From positions 3,622,277 to 3,686,276 of the forward strand of contig OZ038325.1 of assembly GCA_964035795.1 (NCBI GenBank): 64,000 nt of DNA, given 5' to 3'. The first letter of the stretch is position 1, and each line of letters starts with the position of its first letter. Below, in pieces: positions 25,501 through 37,791 of this stretch. This DNA comes from Pterobdella sp. o SKG-2022. Taxonomy: Eukaryota > Annelida > Clitellata > Hirudinida > Piscicolidae. The notes beneath the pieces were generated by a model. The model searched no databases and was not told where the DNA came from. It saw nothing but the letters and a program-made list of their open reading frames with translations. The translations under genes were made by a program, and so were the position numbers.

Positions 25501-28500
25501 TGAGAATGCCTTTTTTTGAGCTTCTTCGACCACTCACTTCATTTACGAGCTTCCAGCATTTAGAGCTTTGACCACGTTTGGCTGCTGTTTCAATTAATGT
25601 AATTTTCTGTGCTAACTGTACTTTGCATAGGCTGTTGTAAATTCTAACAAAATTTCGCTTTCTCTGGTTGAAGGTTTTTTACTGGTAGTTTCATTTGCCT
25701 CTCTTTGATAAAAAGAACTGTACACCTCTACATTTTTGATCGAATTTCTCCACTTTTTTTTAATGAGAATGTAACCTAGTTGCGATTTTGTTCCTACCAT
25801 AGATAAATCCATAGCTTTCGGACTTCTTTTGAAAACAGGTGTTTGCTATCATCATTGCTTCATTTAATTCGTTTCTTGGTGATACGTATATTTTGCTGGT
25901 TTATTTCCAATGTGAGCATTGTAATCACCGATTACCAGAACAAGGTTGTGATTGGGGCATTTTTTGATGGGGCCACACAGCAAGCTAAAATGCTCATTTG
26001 CTCCAATATTGCCCTCCCCAGGAGCATGAATTAGAAGAGTAGTAGCAGGATTTCCAGTGAAGTCTACTCTAAAGATTCTAAGGCTATTAGTATTGATATT
26101 TGTAATGCATTCCTTCAAATTACTATTCATCATAAATCCAACCCCACCATTTGGCACATTGTGGTTATTTTGCCATGAACTTGAGGTTGTGAGTAGATAT
26201 CCATTAACCACTTTGTAGTTGATGGAATCACTACGCATTATCTTGTGATCAGCCAGTCCAATTATGTCCACACCGATAGCTTTCATCAAATGGGACAGTT
26301 TTGCCTGTTTAGCCTGACTGCGAAATGTTCTCACTTTCTGAAACACAACGTTTAAATTCTTGTGATAGTCTAAAGTTTGGCGACCTGTTCTGTTTTTGCC
26401 ATCAGATGTACTCATCCTAGAAGGATTTGAGAGTATATCGTCATTCGAGTTCTGTAATGAACATGCTTATACAGAAAGAGGTCTTGATTTAGGGACTTTA
26501 GTTCTATTGCTGCAGTTATTCTTCATTATTTGGCTTTTCAATGGCTATAATAACTAGTACTCGCCACGATTACTAGCAGGTGCTTTTACCCTCAGAGTAG
26601 CAGTTTCTGTTTTTCCATTATCACAAATGCATCATCCATATACACCTTCAAAAGTCTAGGCGGTTTTAGCTTACTTTTTTAGCCAATTTTTTGGCTTCTT
26701 TAATTGTATGGTCCATCCAAAATTAGGCTATCGGGTCCATAAGGCTCATGCCGATTGGTCCTGAATCCTCTATTGTATAAAAATGGTCGTCCGAATTATA
26801 ACATCAAACAATAATTGCACCATTAATAAATACTTTACATAAGATTAGAATAGATCTCATAAAATGGAAAAATATTACATAATTATATCATTAACAACTT
26901 TCACAAAATTTTTACATTTGTTTTTTTCTTTAAAATCTTTACTTTTATCAACAACTTTGCTAATTAATTATGACAAGGTTATACTTGTTGAAAATTTTAG
27001 CTCAATACAAATTTTTCTCCACGCGTTCTTTTAAACCCTCATAATCTGAAGTTTTTTACTGTTTGAAACTCAAGTTTACAAAAAAAACATATGATGTCTC
27101 TAAAAAAATATAATAGTTCATATTAATTATATTGCTGTACATTTCTCAATAACTGGAGTTGACAGCAGTCTGCTTAGAATATTGATACTATTATAGAGTA
27201 ATTTCTAAAATAGACCACTAATTTTTTTAAAAATTTTATAGACTGCCAGCCCTGTCTAAGGTTCAACTAGGAATTGTCGAATTCAAGATCCGACCTTACC
27301 ACACTTGGGCAGTTTGTCATGCCGTTGTTAATAAAAAGGATCAGCAGCTAAGCCAAATGACAACGATACCAGAATAATAGTTCGTCGATACCTGCTACCG
27401 AAGTTTACTATTATCCAGGGTATAACAAAAAAGCAGACTCAATTTAAAGACGCTAAGTTCGGTGCAGTTAAACTTCATGCTCAGAACTTGAAACTTGAAT
27501 AATTATGGGAAGACACAATTTCCTGATAGGTTGGATGTTTTGTATCCCAAAAGCGATAAACGAAATGCATGGCTGAAAAACAAAACTTCCGTTCTAAAAG
27601 CTGCTGGAGAGGTGTGTGGAGTGAGTAAGCACGGTGAAACTTGGTGGTGGAATCAGAATGTGCAGAGCCATTTTATAGAAGAGGAAAGGTTTTTGAATGT
27701 GGAACTTATTATCATCAGCTGAAAATAAATCCAGCTATGTCGCTGATAAGAAAAAATCCAAGAGAGCTGTAGCTGAAGCAATGAATAAAAAGGCGGTAAA
27801 ATAGTAGGAAGAAATACGAAAGGATAGAAATGTCTTATTCCGTAAATTGAGAATGATGAAGTTTGCGTCTGACTTAGCAGGTAACAACGGCTTTAAAAAA
27901 ATGGGAAGACTGTAATTGCCAGAGATGGTCAAAAGAGAGTGTAGAAAGATTACATTGAGACCATCATGAATGGATTGGGTAGTGAATGTAAACGTGGCTG
28001 GAGGTCTCGTGGAATCATTTGCTATGGACGAGGTGGTAAAAGCGCTGGGCATCGTAAAAAATGGCAAAGCCAGTGAACCAACGGGAATTTTTAAGGATAA
28101 CCTAGCTGTTTTTCTACATGGGAAGTAGATTATATTGAAAATAACAAACGAATTCATCGATGGAAAGGGTATGCCTCATGACTGTAGGACAAGTACAGTT
28201 GTTCCCTTGTTATAAGAAGAAAGGTAGCTTAATGAACTATCAAAGTATAAATCTTGAAGAGCGTGGTATGGAAGGGGTGTTTTTTGGAAAAAAAGGTTGG
28301 GAGTGATTATGAAAGTTGATCATTCGCCAAGCTAAATCACAACAATACTAGAATATGATTTTGTCAATATCTGCTACGGCACTCTCAATTCGGAGACGCT
28401 ATCTTCAGTGCAGTTTAAAGTAATGCCTAAGTCTATTATTAAGATTTTAGCTTTGTAAGTTTTTTATAATCAAAATATTTAGGAAGTATAATAGCCTAAA

Positions 28501-31500
28501 TCAAATTTTAAGGTCAACAAACACAAAATATTTATTTTAAAAAAGATTTCCGAAGCTTTTCATAAGACTAGCTTACATTATCAAGTGATAATGCAAAGCT
28601 TCGTGACTCTTTTTCAAAATAAATACTTTGTGTTTGTTGACCTTACAAAATATTTAGTGATTTTTAAAAGCATTGGGTTTAATATAACTGTATAAAATTT
28701 GGTCGTATTGCTTAACTGGTAGAGCATTAGTTTAATAATTTAAAAAATTCTGATTGAATAAAAATAAACACGATTATACTAAATAAGTTACTTGTTAATA
28801 AGATTTACTATTGCAAAAATAATAAATTATTATTAGAAAATTCTATACTGTTCTAGAATGTTCTACTTTCTATGTTGTTTTAGAATATTCTTACTCTATA
28901 GTATAAAAACAGTTAGAGATTTTCTACTTGAACCTTAACGCCGATATCATGAGAAATAATTTTATTACATTTATCAGCAAAAAAAAAACCTATAAATTTC
29001 GGTAAATATAATAATAGCAAGCGAACGTATTATGGTAAGGCTATACTTACCAAAAATTTTAGCTTTTTTTGCTAATAAATGTCCTAAAATTTTATCTCAT
29101 AATATCGACGTTAATGCTCATTGATATTGCTTAAAAGTACATTAAGATGTCTCTAAAAAGTTAGATTTCCTATTGTGTCTTCTGTTTTTCTTGCTCGATT
29201 ATCACTTAGTAAACGTTTTGAATCATTGTGTAATAGAAACACAACATTATATTATATAACAATTAGTAAAACACTAACAGACACTTGATGCTTTGGTGAT
29301 GAATAAAGCTGATGAGCTATGAAAAAAATAACATTGAAGATAGAAAAAATATTCAAAAACGTTTAACATCGATGTATGAAAAAATTTCTAGTACATTAAT
29401 CAAGCAAAATAAGCTATAATTTTTGATAAGTTTAGCCTTATAATAATCCGTTAGCAAAAAATGTATTTATTCAAAAATTATAGCCTATTTTACTTAATAA
29501 ATCTACTGAAAATTCTCTCATAAATCTGTGTTAAACATTGTTGAATATTGTTTATAAGTATATTAAAATGTCTCTGAGAAAAAAAAATTTATTAAAAAAG
29601 TTTTTCTCAAAATTTACATTTGATAGATTACATAAGTTTTAATCAAGATTTTTAATCATTTTTTTTAGTTTAATTTGAAAAATCATTTTCAGTTTTCTAA
29701 CTCTAATTTCTAAAAAATATTAGTATAGTTCTTTAAAAGACATCGTAAGTATCTTGTATTTTATAATTTCAGTTTTTTTTCTTAAAAATATTAGGATTTC
29801 AAAGATACTTTATTTTAAAGAAACTAAAGATCTATGCAAATTATTTGAACACTAAAGGTAATTTTATAAAGTACAAAGCTTTTCGTTAGCAAAGTAACAT
29901 TATCAAGTACTTGATAATGTTACTTTGTTAACGAAAAGCTTTGTACTAAATAAAATTACCTTTAGTGTTCAAATAATTTGCAGTATTTACTTTAGACTAA
30001 AGAAAATTATTGAAGATCTATGGTTTTTCCGTTTAAATTCTCTACTTTTCTCTACAACTTTGGCTAATGAATTATGACAAGGTTTTACTTGTTGAAAATT
30101 TTAGCTAAATACAAAAGTTTTTCTACGTGTTCTTATAAATCCTCATAATTTGAAGTTTAGTGGTAAAAGTCAAGTTTATGAAAGAACATACGATGTCTTT
30201 AAAAAAAAAGAAACTAAAATTTTCGATAATTACAATCTTACCATAATTCATTAGTGAGCTCACTTATGAATTATGATAAGATTGTAATTATCGAAAAAAA
30301 TTATTATAGTTGTGTTAATCTCAAACAGACTTATCTATAATGAAAAAATAACTGATTTAATATTTTTTAGAAACATCTTAATGTACTTATAAGCAATATC
30401 AACAGTAACGTACTATGGTAAGGCTATACTTACCGCAAATTTTACCTATTTTTGCACAATAAATGTACTAAATTTTTCCCATATTGACGTTGAAGACTGT
30501 TGATTTAGTATTCTTTATTTAAAAACTTGTTTTTAAATTTTGTTTTTGAAGTCTTGTTTTATGAATAAACAAATATAATTTTCCAAGTCTCAGACTTTTG
30601 AAATTAAATACTCAATTTTTGAAAATAAATACTCAAACACATTACCAGTTGAGGGCAATGGTAGATGAAGAATGGGTTCAATATTTGCAGATAATTGAGG
30701 TTCAACGAAACTCACGAGCTCACCGGCCTTTGTGTCTTGATTAGTTAATTCTTTCAAATCTCTTTCCCCATCCATTATTACGTCATAATTCTCATCTTCC
30801 TCCTCCCACCTTCGCAAAACATCCACATTTTCCTGAAGTCTTCCTAGCAGATATCCCAGACTCAACCTCCCTTCACGCCAGTCGTGCATTCTAGTCTGAT
30901 CGGGTTTTCTATCTAGTAGTCTGTTTATTTATATCTTTCTGTTTGTATATCTAACTATCTATTCATCAATCTACCAATCCTCACACACCTTGGCGGCAAT
31001 GAGAGCTTCCAGTAAAGGAAGAGACTGACCAATATCGAGGTATGAAGAAAAAACTTGTATTTTGTCTGTTAAATGCCTCAACATGCGCTGTTTCAAAGGT
31101 TTTGTTGAATTACATAATTAATGTAACAATCTTTCAACTAACCTCCAAAAAATGAATCGATTATTTTTTAGGCATTTGATTTCATAATGAACTTATCTTC
31201 TAATTAAGATTTTTTATAGTGCCTGTAGACAAAAGCTCTTTTATGCTATAACCCGGACACCATAAGACTCCGGTAAAAAATAATGAAAAAATGATATTAT
31301 TGTATTGTTGATTTGGTTTTGTAGATTTTTACAACGACATAGCAAACTATCCAAGTGTAGAATGGCTGAAGTTGAATTGCGATAATTCCAAGTTGGACGT
31401 TAGTCCGGCCTAAATAAATTTTTTGCAAAAACTATTGTTTCATTGTTTTACAAATTCCGATTAATGTTGATTTCCAAGTAATGAAAAAAGAGTCCGGCTT

Positions 31501-34500
31501 AGAAAAAATAAAAAAGCACACGAAATAAAAATTAAGAATCAAAACTGCGAATGTTGGTAGTTTGAAAAGCAGACGTTGTGTATCTTGGAAAAGGGTGGGC
31601 ATCTGTGCGATCCGAGAACATAAAGATGGGATTCAAATAAATCCCGCATATTTTAAGATAAAAATTCAGAATAAGTTTTATTGGCTAAAATTGAATCTCT
31701 GCGAAGTTGATTTCCCTCTAAAAGTTTTGATAGACTAATAATGCCTCTAAAGTTTAACGACCTTCAGATATACTTCTGAAAATAACTTTAAAAAACAACT
31801 TATAGGTGGTGCTGCCACGAATAGTGGGGACAGTAACATCTCCGGCTGAGCTGCTCGAAGAAATAAAGTAGCAAAGTCGAGACCATATCGCAACTTAAGC
31901 GAACGTCCAAAATATTTTGGATTAGTAGTCTAAATTTTGATACTTTTAAGCCGCAAAAATGACGTAAAAAATGAGAATATAAGAGAAGGTCCGGCCCGTC
32001 TGGTTTTTTGCCGTCACCTCAGTCGAGACCCAAAGGTTCTAATTGTCTGAAAAATTCTGCTATGTTGAGGGAACGTTTGACTAACCGTTCAAAAACTGCC
32101 GTGTGCTTAGTTTTCAAGATAACGAATGTCAGCCCGGTGAATCTACTTGAGCATCCAAGTTTCCAGGCCATATGTCTTAACAAGCCTCACACATGTTTTA
32201 TAAATTTTTCTTTTGATATTCCATGTTTTTTTTCACACCATAGCATCGAAGATGTACTGTTGAATATTTTCTAGCCCAGCCTTACTTTTCGTGTAACAGC
32301 TAGCTCACTTCCTCTTACACCATTCATATTGTTACCTTGTTGTTGTTGTTCGTCGATTCGTCTTCGAATATGACCATAGCACAAAAAGTGATATAAAAAA
32401 ATAAATAAAATAAAAATTTAAATAAAATTAATTAGTGAAAATTGCATATATACAGTAAGTCTTTATTATTACCTGTGCGTTCGCACATGACAAAACAGTT
32501 CAATCCGCGCGAGAAAACCTTTTACGCAAGTTTGGCACCAGTGAGAAGGAAGTCTGTCTGGTGTACCTCATAAAAACACTAAAAAAATTTGCTCTTTCTA
32601 AAACATCAGTATTAGGGATCATAACATTCAAGCCCAACTGGCTTTGCCAATTCGGTTTTAAGCCTTATTGTCAATGTTTGCACAGCGAGAAAGGGTGCTG
32701 CCGAGATAAGTGAGCTATCCTAGGAAAAAGCTGCTCGGTCGCTCAGAAGGCTGTCGAACATCTCTGCTGTTCTAGAATCGAAGAAGAACGACCTTATGGC
32801 CTAAGCTGCATGTGTGCAAGTTTGCAATTACAGTTTCCAGTGTTTCCGCACCTGCTGATTCACCGCTTTTTCAACGCCAGAGGGTTTGAAACGTTAATGA
32901 TATTGCCATGATCTGTGCTGAAATGGAATTCAATAGAAGAAGGTTTGCGCAGCACCAGCCTCACTCTGTCATTTTAAGAAGCCCGAAACAGCGGCAAGAC
33001 ATGGTCAAGACGGCTGGAGAATAATCTAAATGCAGGAGTGCTGGAGAGACACGCTAATGCATCCTCAAACCGCCTAAGAGGCTCCACTCCTGATTTATGT
33101 TCGGGGTTTTTCCCTCAGCCTTTACTACTAACAAAGAGCTAACCCGCAAAGCAGCTAAATAACAAAAAGTATTCACTTTCTCCAATTCACTCAGACAACC
33201 ATTTGAAACATTATTATATACATTAATTAAATCATTCATATAAACCCTGCATTCAAAATTTCCATTCACACTACAAAAAACTCTTTACTCTAGCACACCG
33301 TGCATGAACCCACTTCTTACAAGTTTTGCCTTTCACATAATTTACCTTAGCCCTCATACCACACACACCTTATGAATCAATGTTAGCCAAGACGACAACT
33401 CTTCTGCCATCACCACACTCCATGACCTTTGTTTTAACAAGATTAACCATCATACTTTCCCCTTCAAAATAATACAATACAATACAATTACGAATAAGCT
33501 TAAAGTGGTCTTAACTTCAGGAGTTTCTAGGCCACATAATTGTTATACAATTGAAAAATAAAAAATAATAATGAATCAATAAAAAAAAAAATTTTTCTAA
33601 AGTTTAAACAAAAAATATATGAATATTTATTTGTCAAAAAATCTGGAAAAAAGAAAAAATTTGATTCTTCCAAAAGAATGTGTAGAAAAAGAAAATCTGA
33701 GTTGGTCAAGGATATATTCCACAGGGTAGGACCGATTATCTAAAATATTTTTCTCTCTGTGGCTTTAAACCTATACTTACCTGGAACAACTTTCAATAAA
33801 TTGGCAGATCTCAGTTTCTGCTTACCTGAAATGCTTGATAGCATCTCAAAATCTTTTGAAAGATAGGTTGGACCTTCATCAAACAAACACTTAAACATCA
33901 ACATAAAACCTTTTAGTCAATTCTCTCATCAATTTTAAGCCAGTACAAATCTCTCAAAACAGGACTTAGATGATTATATTTTCTGGTAACTGTAATAAGC
34001 CTGACTGTTGTGTTGATTAGGGATTAGAGTCTGTTGGAAACCATCATTCCTGTCCTCTTCATGATCAGCCTTGAAATAAACGCGTCCAAATCTGAGGTCT
34101 TAAACATAAATCTGGACGTGGTCAACTTTCAAAAGGCTTTGGAAAAAATCCGAGGCATACTGAAAGAAGTCCAGGTCACCCCTCCTGAGAAGCTTATAAG
34201 GCTTGGCGAACCAATTTTTAGCTCTGCCGTCAAAGAGTCACTTTCAGCCAAACACTCCCAGCTGCTGAAAATGTTTGATAGATTGATATACCTAAATTTT
34301 CATCAAGCTTTGTTCTTCCTTAAAAATAGTCTTGCTATACCAAAATTTTTTTCATTCTAAGGTGCTCCCTTAGCTATCGCGAATATGCGCTTTCAATAAA
34401 ATATGAGCAAACGGTTAGGAAAGAAGCCGCCAAAAATGTAAATATTAATTTTGGCGATACAGGCTGGTTGCAAACAAAACTTCCGGTTAGACATGGGGGA

Positions 34501-37500
34501 ACTGATCTTCGTTCAACCATCGATCTTGCACTCCCAGCTTACCTCTCCTCACGCGTAGCATGTCGGTCTTTGATCTCCGATGTTCTCAATAACACCAACA
34601 GACACCGGTCAAAGGTCGAATTCAATGCGACGATGAAAGCCTAGGTTGGAAAAGATCTTCAAATTTCCTCTAACTCTGAAATCCAACGCAATTGGAATGA
34701 ATCTATGTGTGTAACGTCGTACAGCCATTTGAAAAATTTTTGAATCAACAAAAACTTGCATCCTTAGTATCCGCTGCACATAATTGCTCCAGTGTCTGGC
34801 TGAACTGTTTGCCAAACTCAGCAACGGACGGGCTGCTAAACGATGAATCTTATAGCATTGCGATATCCCTCCGTCTTGGATAACGTTCATGTTCGCCGCA
34901 CAAATGTCGTTGCGGAGCTCAAACAGACATTCTTGGCAGACATCCGTTATTTTGCAAATTAAGTGTTGGCCTTATGATGAAGCTAGGGTATGCTCCTAAC
35001 CTACGCGGCGGTACATGGTGTTAATGAAAAAAAATCAGGCAATTTGCTGTGCAGTGGATAATAATATTTCATATCAATTTATGACAATAATGAATAATCA
35101 AATGCATTTTTTTATGTTGATCAATTGATGACGGATGCTTCACTACATCTTAATATACACTTATTTGTTCATTGTGTACTATATCATTGTATATCATGCT
35201 ATAAAAAGATTGTATATATTTATGTATATTCATATTTATAGAATCATTTAATTTTGGAAAAATATTGAAAATGAAAAACAAAAAATTGAAACTTGTGTTA
35301 TATGATATATGAAAATGTCTAAATGATTATTTGATTGAAGAAAAATAGCGAGATTTTGATTCAAAAAGATGAAATATAAAAAAAATGCCACCAACCATTT
35401 GCTCTAAATATGACCTTTCTTCCACATCAGCTACCACTTCAAAATCTGGTGAGTGGAGTTTCATTAAGGCCAAACTTTATTTTATGATTGTTAACGTTGT
35501 AACACGAAGAGAAGTTAACATTAAACATCATTAATGGAGAAAGTTTTTTAAATCTTATTTATAAATTTTAAAATATTATGAAAATATTCATAGACAAATT
35601 GAAATTCATAATGTTAAGAAACAAGGATAAATTCGAGAACTGACCAAATTTTAATTTTTTAACTTTTTTCACTTCATCATCCTTCTCAAACTTCCTTTTC
35701 TTGTCATCACTTTCAACTTCAATTTCATCATTTATTTTCTTATCTACATCTTTTTTATTGTCATCATCATAACGTTTTTCCTCTTCATCTTCGTAGTCAT
35801 CATCTTCATTCACAGAGTAATTCACTAGACTGATTGTCGTTATGGTTTCATTTTTGCTTTTTTGATTCCCTTTTTTTTTTTTTTCATCTTCAATTTTTTT
35901 TTTAACTTTTTCACATTTCCTGTGAAAAATAATTTAATAACACAAGTAAAACCATTCTGTAAACAAACAAAAATACACGCACAATTTTGTCGTAATTTCA
36001 AAGTTAAACAGTTTTTTTCGATATAAACGATTATAAGTGTTCTTTTTAATGTAACTTCTGCTTACGAAAAGCGTCAGTTCTGCTTAAAAAAAGTTTGTTA
36101 AAAAAACTTCTTTTTGTGTTCAGTAGATTTATTATTACCTATTTGATATATTTGAACATTTCAATTGTTTGTCCAAAAGAACAGTCCTATACATGGTCGA
36201 GATGGATCCTAGAGAATCAAATCTGCTCGTCCTTTCCCGTTCTTCTGCAACACCAACAAGAAAAAGACCCAATCAGAAAATTTTTCATGGCCTGCTTGCA
36301 TCAAAACTCGTATTGGTGGAAAAAAACAAAACTGCTTCTGACAAGAGCCCATGTGGTTTTGTTCATCATGCTCACACAGAATCACCTCAAACCAGACCTC
36401 CATCCAACGCAATCACACTACCCTTCACTGATTCATCTCAAATGCTCAAAAATCACACGCAAAGCTTACCTATTCTCATTCAAATGCCAGTTTCATCAAA
36501 TTCTCCAAACAAAATCACTCTTCTCACATCTGATCCAATAATTCCCCCCTTTTAAAATATCACAATAGCCAAACAACAAAAACCAATCAAACTTCACACA
36601 CAATCAAAAACCAATAACACTACTTAATCTATACCCACCTCCCATAAGCTCTATAAATAACATCAATATTCAACAACTCAACATCAACCCTAAAAAATCA
36701 GCAAAACTGACCTACTCAATAGCGAAGGGTTTTTCGATTAATTTTTAAATTTTTGCAATCACTTTTTAAATATTCGATAAATTGAAAAAGAAAAAAAAAA
36801 AATTCAATAAATATTTTTTTAAAAGTCAAAAATTTTTTTTTTAAATTAGAAAAATATAAACTTCATATAACAAATAAATTTTAATTTTCATATATCATGT
36901 TTTTTTAAACATAGATTTTATATTTAATTAGCGCTTTTATGCTGTTGCGCTTATCAAGCTAGTAATCGTACATATCGGGTGCTTAAAGTTTGAAGTTTTG
37001 ATATGGTTGGAGACTCAAAAACAATGAGATTGAATCACAAAGTTTTTGATGATGAGAGAGAGAGAATAATTTTGAAATCACTCGATGGTATTCTTTAAAA
37101 AAATTAGTTTCATGCTGTCGATAAAATATCATACAGTTAACGCCATTATAAAAAGTTTTATTAAAACCGGTAAAACTACGAAGGAACATAAAGAATGGGT
37201 AAAAAATGAACATATGATCGAAATTTCTCAGCACAATTGACCGGGCATTTCGAAAAAACCACTATACTTTGAAGAACCTGAAAATGGTGCCAGAGAAAAA
37301 AGTGGAAAAACATTAGAGAAATGAAAAATAAGCTCAAAACTTTTGGGTTCATGGAGGCAACTATTAAAGATTATTTTTCTAGATGAAGTTGGCTTCAGTG
37401 TGGCATCTAGGCGGAAAAAAGGTAAAAGTGTCAAACGTTCCAGCGACCATATCAAGAAGTATAGCTGTAATTACTACTATAAACAAGTAATATATAAAAC

Positions 37501-37698
37501 GTTAGCGATATTTTAAAAAGTGTAGCATTTATCTAGTATAAACTTACGATCGAAAAAAAAATTTCGAAAACTTGAAAAAAGTTAAGCTACAGTTTTTATG
37601 ATAAAATTCTAAAATAATTTTGATAAAAATAAAAAACAGGCCGTGTCCAGAAAGCAGAAAAAATAACTTTAAAAATCAAATTTCGCAAACATCCGAAC

Positions 37699-37791
<93 letters not shown>

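Noticed and set aside
27735..28157. 140-codon minus-strand open frame
   Set aside because: Antisense of the D-family LINE fragment; serine/threonine-rich by complement.
28705..28765. tRNA-like start (GCTTAACTGGTAGAGCA, an A-box)
   Set aside because: The D-arm is convincing, but no B-box or T-arm follows and the anticodon arm does not close. At most a tRNA-derived scrap.
29836..29981. Interpretation of the hairpin as a precursor miRNA gene
   Set aside because: The stem is far too long and perfect and belongs to a mobile repeat family; better treated as a foldback element.
36209..36412. Minus-strand open frame in the AC-rich segment
   Set aside because: No motif; composition explained by the AC-rich plus strand.
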